A stretch of DNA of 64,000 nt from an uncultured Pelagibacteraceae bacterium (GTDB taxonomy: Bacteria > Pseudomonadota > Alphaproteobacteria > Pelagibacterales > Pelagibacteraceae). The DNA lies in assembly GCA_902522525.1 (NCBI GenBank), contig CABYVU010000001.1, positions 1-64,000 on the forward strand. The letters run 5' to 3'. Shown in pieces: positions 46,175 to 55,656 of the stretch (its first letter is position 1; each line of letters starts with the position of its first letter). The notes under the pieces were generated by a model. It made no database searches and was not told the DNA's origin. It saw only the letters and a program-made list of their open reading frames with translations. A program made the translations under genes and the position numbers.

Positions 46175-47025
46175 TGGAGAAAAAGAGTTTTCTATCAATA
46201 TACGCAAAATCATTTAACTGGGCTGGTTTTTTTCTTCCCAAAGAAACTTATTTAAAATGTTCTAATTTATACGATTTTTGTAGAACTTTAGACAATATAG
46301 CAGACGATGAAGGTACAATTGATGTTAAATTAAGAAGATTTTTAAATTTCAAAAATAATTTTATCAATAAAGAATTTCAGAACCATATAATTAAAAATAT
46401 GTGGGTATTAATGGATGAATATAATATTTCCACAAAGATTGTAGAAGACTTATTCGATGGTGTGGAGTCTGATATTCAAAATGAAATAAGATTAAATTCA
46501 AAAAAGGAATTATTAATTTATTCTTATAGAGTAGCAGGAACTGTTGGATTAATGATGGCAAAAATTTTAAATGTAACTAGCTCTAATTCTCTTAAATCAG
46601 CTATAGATTTAGGTATAGCAATGCAGCTTACAAATATTTCCAGAGATGTAGTAGAGGACTCAAAAAATAAAAGATTTTATATAAAGCATAATTTTGAAAC
46701 AATAAAAGAAACATTGGCTACTGCAGATTTATTTTATGATAGTAGCTTTTCATCAATAAAAGATATTCCTTTCAGTCTTCGATTTTCAATTTTAGTTGCA
46801 AGAAGAGTTTATAGACAAATTGGAAGAAATATTATTAAAAAACAAACAATTCAAAATTATAATAAATCAGGTAAAATTTTTGTAACTAATAATGGTAAGA
46901 TATTGCAAACATTATTATCTATATTTGACTTGATAAAACTATCATTGATTAAAAAACATAATCACCTTAGAGATAAAGAACATGAATTAATTAGTGAAGA
47001 AATAAATTTAAATGAAAGATTTTGA
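46174..47025 (+). CDS. crtB: Phytoene synthase
   Basis: YDFCRTLDNIADDE, YSYRVAGTVGLMM, AMQLTNISRDVVED. Confidence 0.95.
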   Translation: MEKKSFLSIYAKSFNWAGFFLPKETYLKCSNLYDFCRTLDNIADDEGTIDVKLRRFLNFKNNFINKEFQNHIIKNMWVLMDEYNISTKIVEDLFDGVESDIQNEIRLNSKKELLIYSYRVAGTVGLMMAKILNVTSSNSLKSAIDLGIAMQLTNISRDVVEDSKNKRFYIKHNFETIKETLATADLFYDSSFSSIKDIPFSLRFSILVARRVYRQIGRNIIKKQTIQNYNKSGKIFVTNNGKILQTLLSIFDLIKLSLIKKHNHLRDKEHELISEEINLNERF

Positions 47026-48076
47026 TTTTGTAATAATTGGTGGAGGTTGCGCAGGTTTATCTTTGGCATATGAATTAGAGACAAATAATAAGTTAAAAAA
47101 TAAAACTTTAGCGATCATTGAACGAAGAGATGAATACAAGAAAGATAAAACTTGGTCTTTCTGGAAAACATATTCACATAATTTTGAAGATTGTGTAAAA
47201 AAAAATTGGAAACATTTTTCAATAAATGTGCCTAAAAAAACTAAACATCTAGAATGCAATAATTATCCATATCAAAGTATTGATAGTGGGCTATTTTATG
47301 AGAAGATAAACAATAGATTAAAAGAGAATAAAAATATTTCATTTCACAAAAATGATCATAATATAAATATTGATAAATCCTTAGTATTTAATAGCGTTCC
47401 AAACTTAGATAATCAAAACTCTGGTCTTTGGCAACATTTCTGTGGGGTAGAAATAGAGACAAAAAAAGAATTTTTTGATGAAGAAATGATGAATTTAATG
47501 GATTTTGATTGTGAGCAGAGAGGAAGTGTTCATTTTTTTTATACACTTCCATATTCAAAAAAAACAGCATTAGTTGAGACAACTTGGTTATCAGAAATGA
47601 ATGATGATTCCCAAAAAGATTATGATCAGCAAATTAAAGATTATATTGAGAATAATCTTAAAATAAAAGATTATAAGATTACATACAAAGAAGTAGGTGC
47701 AATACCTCTTTTTTACCCAATAATTGACCAAGTAAAAAATAAAATTCATATTGGAACGGCTGGTGGTATGACAAGGTTAAGTACTGGTTATACTTTTCTA
47801 AATATTCAAGAACAAAGTAAATACATAAGAGAAAATATCGAAAACATTAGTAAATTGAAAACTTTTCGAATTAAAAAAAAATACCAATTTCTTGATAATA
47901 TTTTTTTAAAAGTTCTTAAAAATAATCCAAGCAAAATGCCAAATATTTTTTTTAGGATGTTTAATAATAAATCTAATACTGTTATAAAATTTTTATCGAA
48001 TAGAAGTAATTTGTTTGAAGATTTATCAATAATATTAAAAATGCCTAAATGGATTTTTATTAAAGCACTTTTTTAA
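47012..48076 (+). CDS. crtY: Lycopene beta-cyclase, CrtY type
   Basis: DFVIIGGGCAGLSLAYELE, KTWSFW, GSVHFFYTLPYSKKTALVETTWLS, GTAGGMTRLSTGYTF. Confidence 0.94.
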   Translation: MKDFDFVIIGGGCAGLSLAYELETNNKLKNKTLAIIERRDEYKKDKTWSFWKTYSHNFEDCVKKNWKHFSINVPKKTKHLECNNYPYQSIDSGLFYEKINNRLKENKNISFHKNDHNINIDKSLVFNSVPNLDNQNSGLWQHFCGVEIETKKEFFDEEMMNLMDFDCEQRGSVHFFYTLPYSKKTALVETTWLSEMNDDSQKDYDQQIKDYIENNLKIKDYKITYKEVGAIPLFYPIIDQVKNKIHIGTAGGMTRLSTGYTFLNIQEQSKYIRENIENISKLKTFRIKKKYQFLDNIFLKVLKNNPSKMPNIFFRMFNNKSNTVIKFLSNRSNLFEDLSIILKMPKWIFIKALF

Positions 48077-48081
48077 ATTAA

Positions 48082-48975
48082 ATGATTAGAATTAATTTTT
48101 ACCACTCTTTAATTTTTTTTAATTTTTGTATATTTTTATCAGGAATTGATTATCTAAGAGAAGGTAGTTTCTTAATTATTTCTTTATTTTTAATTTTATC
48201 AATTGGAATATCTCATGGTTCTCTTGATAATATTAAAGGTAAAAAACTGATTAAATATTTGGGATATAGATCAATGAGCGTTTTTTATTTGTGTTATTTG
48301 CTTATTGGTGCAGTTACAATATTAATTTGGTTAATATTTCCAAAATCATTACTTTTCTTATTTTTAATTATAGCTGCTTATCATTTTGGAAAAGAGGACT
48401 CTGAATTTATCAATCAAAAGAAAAATTTCGAATTAATTTATTTTTTAAAAGGATCATTAATTATTACATCACCCTTATTTTTCCATAAAGAGGAAACACT
48501 CGCAATTTTCGAGACATTAAATTTTAATATTTCAAATTATTTAATAATATCTGACGAGATATTATTCATTCTTATTTTTTTATCTTTGCTCTCTGGAATT
48601 ATTTTATCATTTAAAAAAAATATTGAAGTTAAATCATTATTGTTAATGGATTATTTATCAATACTAATCCTAAATTATTTTCTTAATCCAATAATTGCTT
48701 TTACGATTTACTTTTGCTTTTTACACTCTATCAGACACTCGATTTCTTTGATTAGAGAAATAAATAAAAATTTGACAAAAGGTTTACCAATATTCGTTAA
48801 AAAAGCCTTTCCACTTACAATTTTAACAATTTTTGGGTACGTTGTTTCAATATCAATTCTGAATAATTATAACGAATTTAACGAAACTATATATCGAGTA
48901 ATTTTTATTGGATTGGCCTCATTAACTTTTCCTCATATATTGCTCGAATATTTAATTGAAAAAAATGAGCAATAA
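48082..48975 (+). CDS. blh: Brp/Blh-family beta-carotene 15,15'-dioxygenase
   Basis: SIGISHGSLDNI, AAYHFGKEDSEF, FCFLHSIRHS histidine motifs in a polytopic membrane protein; follows crtIBY. Confidence 0.93.
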   Translation: MIRINFYHSLIFFNFCIFLSGIDYLREGSFLIISLFLILSIGISHGSLDNIKGKKLIKYLGYRSMSVFYLCYLLIGAVTILIWLIFPKSLLFLFLIIAAYHFGKEDSEFINQKKNFELIYFLKGSLIITSPLFFHKEETLAIFETLNFNISNYLIISDEILFILIFLSLLSGIILSFKKNIEVKSLLLMDYLSILILNYFLNPIIAFTIYFCFLHSIRHSISLIREINKNLTKGLPIFVKKAFPLTILTIFGYVVSISILNNYNEFNETIYRVIFIGLASLTFPHILLEYLIEKNEQ

Positions 48976-49138
48976 AAATATTAATTTAATTGGTTGGATA
49001 TTATTCATTATTTCTGCGTTGGGTTTTATAATATCAAGTGTGGGAAGTTTTTGGGCTATGTTTGGGAGTCTTTTTTTTCTATTTGCATGTATTGTTTTTT
49101 TAATCCCATTTTTTCGAAAGGATGAAATTGAAAAATAA
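48965..49138 (+). CDS. Small (57 aa) two-TM membrane protein
   Basis: MSNKNINLIGWILFIISALGFIISSVGSFWAMFGSLFFLFACIVFLIPFFRKDEIEK; overlaps blh 3' end and ispH 5' end; start moved from 48956. Confidence 0.65.
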   Translation: MSNKNINLIGWILFIISALGFIISSVGSFWAMFGSLFFLFACIVFLIPFFRKDEIEK

Positions 49139-50072
49139 TCATCTAAAAATTCTTTTAGCAGCTCCCAGAGGTTTTTGTGCAGGAGTTGATAGAGCAATTG
49201 AAATTGTAAAAAAAAGTATAGAAAAATATGGTGCTCCTGTATACGTAAGACATGAAATAGTTCATAACAAACATGTAGTAGACAGCTTAAAAAAAATTGG
49301 CGCAATATTTGTTGAAGAAATTGATGAAATTGAAGATAAAACTAGACCTGTTATCTTTTCAGCTCATGGTGTTCCTAAATCTGTGCCTCAAGAAGCAGAA
49401 AGTTTAAATATGATATTTGTTGATGCGACATGCCCATTAGTATCGAAAGTTCACAGAGAGGCAGAAAATTTAAATAAAAAAGATGTTCAAGTATTGCTTA
49501 TAGGTCATAAAAACCATCCTGAAGTAATTGGCACAATGGGACAAGTCCCTGATGGAGAAATTGATCTAATAGAAACGATAGAAGATGCAAAAAATTATCA
49601 AAGAAGAAAAAATAATAAACTTGCTTATATTACACAAACAACATTATCCGTTGATGATACAAAAGATATTATTAATGTTTTAAAAGAACGCTTTCCTGAT
49701 ATTCACGAACCAAAAAAAGATGATATTTGCTATGCAACCACAAATAGACAAGCTGCAATAAAAAAAATTGCAAAACAGTGTGATAATCTATTTGTGATTG
49801 GTAGTCGGAATTCTTCTAACTCAGTTAGATTGGTAGAAGTAGCTAAAAACAATGGATGTAAACATGCTGAATTAGTTCATTCAGAAAGCGCTTTTCCACT
49901 AGAAAAAATATCTAAATGCAGAACAATAGGTATTTCATCTGGTGCTTCAGCTCCTGAAGTATTAGTTAATGAGTTCATAGAAAAAATTAAAAAAAAATTT
50001 ACCGTAGAAATAGAGGAAATTGAAATAGTCAAAGAAGATGTAACATTTAAAATCCCAGGAAAATTGAATTAA
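49122..50072 (+). CDS. ispH: 4-hydroxy-3-methylbut-2-enyl diphosphate reductase
   Basis: AAPRGFCAGVDRAIEIV, VRHEIVHNKHVV, FSAHGVPKSV, GISSGASAPE. Confidence 0.97.
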   Translation: MKLKNNHLKILLAAPRGFCAGVDRAIEIVKKSIEKYGAPVYVRHEIVHNKHVVDSLKKIGAIFVEEIDEIEDKTRPVIFSAHGVPKSVPQEAESLNMIFVDATCPLVSKVHREAENLNKKDVQVLLIGHKNHPEVIGTMGQVPDGEIDLIETIEDAKNYQRRKNNKLAYITQTTLSVDDTKDIINVLKERFPDIHEPKKDDICYATTNRQAAIKKIAKQCDNLFVIGSRNSSNSVRLVEVAKNNGCKHAELVHSESAFPLEKISKCRTIGISSGASAPEVLVNEFIEKIKKKFTVEIEEIEIVKEDVTFKIPGKLN

Positions 50073-51037
50073 TGGCTGTTTATACTAGAATAAATAAGGG
50101 TGATTTAAGTTTAATAGAGAAAACCTTTAAAATAAGTAAAATTCTATCATTTTCAGGAATAAAAAAAGGAATTGAAAATACTAATTATTTATTAAAAACA
50201 AAAAATAGAAAAATAATACTGACTATTTTTGAAAAAAGAGTTCAAAAAAAAGATTTACCATTTTTTATGAACCTTATGTTTGGTTTATCAAAAAATAAAA
50301 TCAAATGTCCAGAACCAATTAAGAGTAAAAAAGGGAAATATTTATTCAAAATTAAAAATAAAACTGCTTGTTTGGTAAGTTTTTTAGAGGGAAAAGACAA
50401 AAATCAACTTACAAATAAAGATTGTTTTCAAGTTGGAAAAAATGCAGCTCTGTTACATTTGGCTGCGAAAAAATTAAGATTATATAGAAAAAATTCATTA
50501 TCAGTCAATTCGTGGGGACCTTTATTGAATAAAATAGATAAAAAAATTAATAAACTTTCAAGTAATTTAATAGATACTATGCGAACTGACTTAGTCGATA
50601 TCAAGAAAAAATGGCCAAAAAGTATGCCCAATGGAATAATACATAGTGATCTCTTTATTGATAATATTTTTTTTTATAAGAAAAAATATTATGGGTTCAT
50701 TGATTTTTATTTTTCTGCAAATGATTTTTTAGCCTATGAATTAGCTACATGTGTGAATGCATTATGTTTTAAAAAAAGAAATAAAATTTTTATTTTAGAC
50801 AAAAGTAAATCTGCACATTTATTAAGAGGTTACCAATCAATACGTAAATTAAATACTAAAGAAAAGAGTAATTTCAATACTTTATGCAGAGGTTCGGCTT
50901 TGAGATATCTACTTACAAGATCATATGACTATTTAAATACTCCAAAAAAAGCATTAATTAAAATTAAAGACCCAAAAGAATATTTAGATAAATTAAATTT
51001 TCACAGAAAATTAAATTCATTTAAGGATTACAATTAA
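50072..51037 (+). CDS. thrB: Homoserine kinase (APH-like ThrB)
   Basis: GIENTNYLLKT, IHSDLFIDNIFFYKKKYYGFIDFYFSANDFLAYELA. Confidence 0.93.
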   Translation: MAVYTRINKGDLSLIEKTFKISKILSFSGIKKGIENTNYLLKTKNRKIILTIFEKRVQKKDLPFFMNLMFGLSKNKIKCPEPIKSKKGKYLFKIKNKTACLVSFLEGKDKNQLTNKDCFQVGKNAALLHLAAKKLRLYRKNSLSVNSWGPLLNKIDKKINKLSSNLIDTMRTDLVDIKKKWPKSMPNGIIHSDLFIDNIFFYKKKYYGFIDFYFSANDFLAYELATCVNALCFKKRNKIFILDKSKSAHLLRGYQSIRKLNTKEKSNFNTLCRGSALRYLLTRSYDYLNTPKKALIKIKDPKEYLDKLNFHRKLNSFKDYN

Positions 51038-51459
51038 TGATAAAAATCTATACTGATGGATCGTGCTTAGGTAATCCAGGAAATGGTGGATGGGCTGCAA
51101 TTATTATAGATGATAAAAAGAAGACCCATATAAAGGGTAGCAAAAAAGATACTACTAATAATCAAATGGAATTACTTGCTCCAATAAAAGCTCTTAAAAA
51201 AATCCCTAAAGGAAGTAATGTTCAGATTTTCACAGACTCTAAATATGTAAAATCAGGAATAACAGAGTGGATACATAATTGGAAAAAAAATGGTTGGAAA
51301 ACTGCAAATAAACAACCTGTAAAAAATAAAGAACTCTGGACCGAATTAGATCTTATGACTAGTGAATTTGAAATAAAATGGAGTTGGGTAAAAGGTCATT
51401 CTTCAGATAAATTAAATAATGAAGTTGATTTAATTGCTAGAGAAGCTGCAAACTCCTAA
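51037..51459 (+). CDS. rnhA: Ribonuclease HI
   Basis: IYTDGSCLGNPGNGGWAAII, TNNQMELLAPIKAL, TDSKYVKSGITEWI, KGHSSDKLNNEVDLIAREAA. Confidence 0.97.
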   Translation: MIKIYTDGSCLGNPGNGGWAAIIIDDKKKTHIKGSKKDTTNNQMELLAPIKALKKIPKGSNVQIFTDSKYVKSGITEWIHNWKKNGWKTANKQPVKNKELWTELDLMTSEFEIKWSWVKGHSSDKLNNEVDLIAREAANS

Positions 51460-51491
51460 CGGGGCACCTGGCAACAGAACGCACCTTCTTG
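51460..51491. other. GC-rich conserved-looking spacer between convergent rnhA and peroxiredoxin genes
   Basis: CGGGGCACCTGGCAACAGAACGCACCTTCTTG, 20/32 G+C, in an otherwise AT-rich window; no ORF, no clear hairpin. Confidence 0.55.
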
Positions 51492-51977
51492 CTAAATAAT
51501 ACCTAAAATTCCCTCTGCAGAGGATATTCCACAATTTTTAGTTTCCTCTTCCTCTTGGATATTTTGAACTTGAAGATTTTCTATAACCATTGCATAACGG
51601 CTTGATCTCATTCCCATACCTTTTGAGTTTCTATCAACTTCAGCACCAATAAGCTTAGTAAATGACAAATAAGGATCAGCTAACATATTTATATTTTCTC
51701 CTATATTATTCGCCTCACCCCAAGCATTCATTACATAAGGGTCATTAACAGCTAGGCAAAATATTTTATCAATACCTTTATCTAAGATTTGTTGAGCATT
51801 TTTAACATAACCCGGCAAGTGAAATTTAGAGCATGTAGCTGTAAATGCGCCAGGTAAACCAAACAATATTATTTTTTTTGGTCCTAGTATCTCAGATACA
51901 TTTTGCTCTTTAGGTTCTCCATCAACTAAATGGAAGATTTTTACATCTGGGATTTGATCGTTTACTTTTAACTTCAT
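51492..51977 (-). CDS. Peroxiredoxin (Prx5/redoxin-like)
   Basis: LFGLPGAFTATCSKFHLPGYV, VNDPYVMNAWG. Confidence 0.93.
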   Translation of the reverse strand: MKLKVNDQIPDVKIFHLVDGEPKEQNVSEILGPKKIILFGLPGAFTATCSKFHLPGYVKNAQQILDKGIDKIFCLAVNDPYVMNAWGEANNIGENINMLADPYLSFTKLIGAEVDRNSKGMGMRSSRYAMVIENLQVQNIQEEEETKNCGISSAEGILGII

Positions 51978-53344
51978 AATTTACTTTTAACGAAATTTTT
52001 TACTGCCTCTGTATCATTTTTTAATAGTTGAAAATTTTCCTCTTTACTATGAACATATTGTAGCTCTTTAGGTAGTTCTTCATGTTTATTTATAGCCTTA
52101 TCTGTAGCAGCTGGGAATTTGCATGGATGAGCAGTAGATAAAACTACGCAATCACTAAAATTTAGCTTATTTGCAGCCCCTACTCCAACTGCAGTATGAG
52201 GATCTAATATGACACTACTTTTGTCAAAATGTTGTTTAATAATTTCTAAAGTTTCATTTTCATCACAACTTTCTGAAATAAAATCTTTTTGGATAATGTC
52301 TAAGTTTGATTTTTCTATTTTATATTCATTATTCTTAACTTTTTTCATTACATCTGATGTAATGCCAGAATTAGAATTATTCACATAATAAATTAATCTT
52401 TCAAAATTACTTGCTAACTGAATATCCATACTTGGAGAAAGTGTTTCTTTAACTTTTTTTGAAATATAATCACCTTTAGAAATTGCTCGATGCAAAATAT
52501 CATTCTCATTAGTTGCAACAATAAGTTTATCTATGGGCAATCCCATCTCTTTTGCAATATAACCTGCAAAAACATCTCCAAAGTTTCCTGTTGGTACTGA
52601 AAAAGAAATTGGTTTGTCAATATCAAGTTTAAAATAAGTATAAAAATAATAAACAGCTTGAGCTATAATTCTTGCCCAATTAATAGAATTAACCCCTGAC
52701 ATATTGATTGAATTTGAAAAATCTAAATCTGAAAACATTTGCTTAACAATATTTTGGCAGTCATCAAAATTTCCATCAATTGCGATATTGAAAACATTTT
52801 CATCTTCAACTGTTGTCATTAATTTTCTTTGAACTGGTGAAATTCTATTATTAGGATGTAAAACAAAAATATTTAAATTTGATTTACCTCTAATTGCATC
52901 AATAGCAGCTGCCCCTGTATCACCTGAAGTAGCCACAACAATGTTAATTTTTTTATCATTTTTAGTTAAGTAATATTCATACAAATTACCAATAAATTGC
53001 ATAGCAACATCTTTAAAAGCTAGTGTTGGTCCATGAAAAAGTTCTAACAATTTTAGATCACCAAGATTTGAGATTTTAATAACTTCTTTTTCTCTAAAAG
53101 TTGAATAAGATTTTTCAATTAACTCAGAAAGATCTTCTTTAGATATAAAATCAGATGAAAACAAATTTATTATTTCAGTAGATAAATCGTTGTAATTAAG
53201 ATTTTTAAGATCTGACAATTCTCCTGAGCTGAATTTTTTTAAAGATTTAGGCACATAAAGTCCGCCATCATCAGCAAGGCCTTTAATGAAAACCTCCTCA
53301 AAACTATATTCTTTCGAATTATCTCTTGTACTTACATATCTCAT
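51974..53344 (-). CDS. thrC: Threonine synthase
   Basis: STRDNSKEYSFEEVFIKGLADDGGLYVP, FHGPTLAFKDVAMQFIGNL, ATSGDTGAAAI. Confidence 0.96.
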   Translation of the reverse strand: MRYVSTRDNSKEYSFEEVFIKGLADDGGLYVPKSLKKFSSGELSDLKNLNYNDLSTEIINLFSSDFISKEDLSELIEKSYSTFREKEVIKISNLGDLKLLELFHGPTLAFKDVAMQFIGNLYEYYLTKNDKKINIVVATSGDTGAAAIDAIRGKSNLNIFVLHPNNRISPVQRKLMTTVEDENVFNIAIDGNFDDCQNIVKQMFSDLDFSNSINMSGVNSINWARIIAQAVYYFYTYFKLDIDKPISFSVPTGNFGDVFAGYIAKEMGLPIDKLIVATNENDILHRAISKGDYISKKVKETLSPSMDIQLASNFERLIYYVNNSNSGITSDVMKKVKNNEYKIEKSNLDIIQKDFISESCDENETLEIIKQHFDKSSVILDPHTAVGVGAANKLNFSDCVVLSTAHPCKFPAATDKAINKHEELPKELQYVHSKEENFQLLKNDTEAVKNFVKSKL

Positions 53345-53364
53345 GAATTTTTTTTACCATTTTC

Positions 53365-53396
53365 TTATAAAATAAATAGGATTATTTATTTTATAA
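53365..53396. repeat. 14-bp perfect AT-only inverted repeat with 4-nt loop between ctaB and thrC
   Basis: TTATAAAATAAATA-GGAT-TATTTATTTTATAA. Confidence 0.8.
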
Positions 53397-54300
53397 TCTG
53401 GTCTACCAAAAATAAGACAAAAAGCAAAAATAAGTAAAAAATTGAGTAAGAAAATACCTTTTTAGCCTTCTTTATTTCAAATTTATTTTTTTTGAACTTA
53501 AGAAGATCATAACAAACATAGTTGTAATAAAAGGTAAGTAATAATGAGACTATAAAAAACGTTTCGCCTACAAAGCCAATATAATAAGGCAAAATAACTA
53601 TTGGTAACATTATTAAAGAATAAACAAATATATTTTTTTTCGTTTCCTCAATACCATTAGTAATAGGTAACATAGGAATTTTAGCTTTTTGATAGTCGTC
53701 TGCTTTGTAAAGGCTCAATGCCCAAAAATGGGATGGAGTCCAAAAGAATATGATTAAGAAAAATGTTATTGGTTCTAATGTTAATGAGTTGGTAGCTATA
53801 GTCCAGCCTATAACTGGTGGCAATGCACCTGATGCGCCTCCTATAACAATATTTTGTGGAGTTTTTCTCTTTAACCATATCGTGTAGACAAAGACGTAAA
53901 ATGCAATCGTTATTGATAATAAAATGGCTGATGTTAAATTTGAAAAATAGTAAAGTCCAACTACAGATACTATCGATAATACTGTTCCAAATAATAAAGC
54001 ATGTTCCCTATTTACTTTTCCAGTAGGAATTGGTCTTAGACATGTTCTAGTCATTAATTTATCAAGGTCAGCTTCGTACCACATATTTAAGGCACCAGCT
54101 GCTCCCGCACCAATTGTAACAAAAAATATTGCAATAATTGAATTTAGAAAAGAAACCGACACAGGAGCTGTAAGCAATCCAACAGCACAAGTAAAGATGA
54201 CCAGAGACATTACCCTTGGTTTCATCAATAACAATAAATATTTTGAATAAGAAAAAAAACTTATAGAAACTGATTTTTTTTTAATTGTATTTGCAGTCAC
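53386..54300 (-). CDS. ctaB: Protoheme IX farnesyltransferase (heme o synthase)
   Basis: LMKPRVMSLVIFTCAVGL, NMWYEADLDKLMTRTCLRPIPTG, WTPSHFWALSLYKADDY. Confidence 0.96.
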   Translation of the reverse strand: MTANTIKKKSVSISFFSYSKYLLLLMKPRVMSLVIFTCAVGLLTAPVSVSFLNSIIAIFFVTIGAGAAGALNMWYEADLDKLMTRTCLRPIPTGKVNREHALLFGTVLSIVSVVGLYYFSNLTSAILLSITIAFYVFVYTIWLKRKTPQNIVIGGASGALPPVIGWTIATNSLTLEPITFFLIIFFWTPSHFWALSLYKADDYQKAKIPMLPITNGIEETKKNIFVYSLIMLPIVILPYYIGFVGETFFIVSLLLTFYYNYVCYDLLKFKKNKFEIKKAKKVFSYSIFYLFLLFVLFLVDQIIK

Positions 54301-54302
54301 TA

Positions 54303-54566
54303 TTACTCAACATTTAGTGAAACAAATATTACAAGTAATATAACGCCTGCTATTAAAATATGATTTCCAAGATCGAATATACCCACTTTGCTATTTTTTT
54401 TATCAATTAATCTTCTACTTAAAGGTATTTGATCATAAGGATTTATTGTGACTTTATCACCTTGTTCTTTCTGATTTTCAACTTTTACCGAATAACCAAA
54501 CCAAACTATATAAATAAAAAAAACAAATAAAATTAAGAAAAAAGCTAAATATCCGTAGGCGTCCAT
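54303..54566 (-). CDS. Small (87 aa) two-TM hypothetical protein in the cytochrome oxidase operon
   Basis: Two hydrophobic segments; tightly packed between ctaB and the subunit IV-like gene. Confidence 0.6.
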   Translation of the reverse strand: MDAYGYLAFFLILFVFFIYIVWFGYSVKVENQKEQGDKVTINPYDQIPLSRRLIDKKNSKVGIFDLGNHILIAGVILLVIFVSLNVE

Positions 54567-54567
54567 T

Positions 54568-54927
54568 TTAAGCTCCCCCTACTACAAAATAAAAGAATCT
54601 TGAAAATAGTGTATATTTAAATTCTGCAGTCATTAAAAATATAAAACAGGCAATTGCTGTCATTGGCCATAACAGAACATTTACTAAAGCATATCTCTCC
54701 CAAAATAAGTGCATGAAAAAAGCCATAATTAACCCTGCCTTTAGAAACATAAAGAATAATATCAATGACCATCTCAACATTCCTTGAAATTGGTACCAGT
54801 CAACCATGTACGAAAAAAAACTTAGAACAAATAACAGTAGCCAAATCCAAAGATAAATTCCAATCTTTTGAGTACTTGTTTGCTCTTCTTTTTTTGTTGT
54901 TTCTTCCATTTTGTTAGTCTCTTCCAT
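54568..54927 (-). CDS. Cytochrome c oxidase subunit IV family protein (prokaryotic COX4-like)
   Basis: Three TM segments, FMFLKAGLIMAFFMHLFWE. Confidence 0.8.
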   Translation of the reverse strand: MEETNKMEETTKKEEQTSTQKIGIYLWIWLLLFVLSFFSYMVDWYQFQGMLRWSLILFFMFLKAGLIMAFFMHLFWERYALVNVLLWPMTAIACFIFLMTAEFKYTLFSRFFYFVVGGA

Positions 54928-54935
54928 ATTTTATT

Positions 54936-55646
54936 TTACCATAAATAGAAAAATGCGAAAATGAAAACCCAAACTAAATCTACGAAGTGCCAATAAAGAC
55001 CTAATATTTCAATTTCAACATAATCCCCTTTCATTTTAGTAAACCAGCCTCTTTTTTTGCTCTCATAATGACCAGCAAAAACTTTATAAGTGTAAATAAA
55101 TAAAAAAATTACTCCAATAGAGACATGGAAACCATGAAAACCTGTTATCATAAAAAAGAAAGAGCCAAACTGTGATGCACCAAAAGGATTTCCCCAAGGT
55201 CTAACACCTTCATGAATTAGTTTAGACCACTCAAAAACTTGCATTCCTACAAAAGTAAGACCACCTACAGCAGTAGCTAGAATTAGCCAACCACACATTT
55301 TACGATTTTTTTCGTAACCATATTTAACTGCTAAAGCCATTGTTCCACTACTTGTGATTAACACAAAAGTCATTATCGCAATCAGTAGAAGCGGGACAGG
55401 TACACCTCCTACATATAAAGAAAAAACCTCACTCGTATTAGGCCAATCAACAATGGTTGATCCTCTACCTTTCATATAAGAAATTAAAAAACAGCTAAAT
55501 ACAAAAGTATCACTCAATAAAAAGATCCACATCATGGCTTTGCCCCAATGTACACCTTTAAACATCGTTTGGTCTGAACCAGTGTCAGAAGCCATGCCCT
55601 TAAACCCAGGTTTAAGTTCGAAGCCGTCTATTTTTTGTTCAGACAT
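54936..55646 (-). CDS. Cytochrome c oxidase subunit III
   Basis: GFHGFHVSIGVIFLFIYTYKVF, YWHFVDLVWVFIFAFFYLW. Confidence 0.94.
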   Translation of the reverse strand: MSEQKIDGFELKPGFKGMASDTGSDQTMFKGVHWGKAMMWIFLLSDTFVFSCFLISYMKGRGSTIVDWPNTSEVFSLYVGGVPVPLLLIAIMTFVLITSSGTMALAVKYGYEKNRKMCGWLILATAVGGLTFVGMQVFEWSKLIHEGVRPWGNPFGASQFGSFFFMITGFHGFHVSIGVIFLFIYTYKVFAGHYESKKRGWFTKMKGDYVEIEILGLYWHFVDLVWVFIFAFFYLW

Positions 55647-55656
55647 TATTTTTCTC

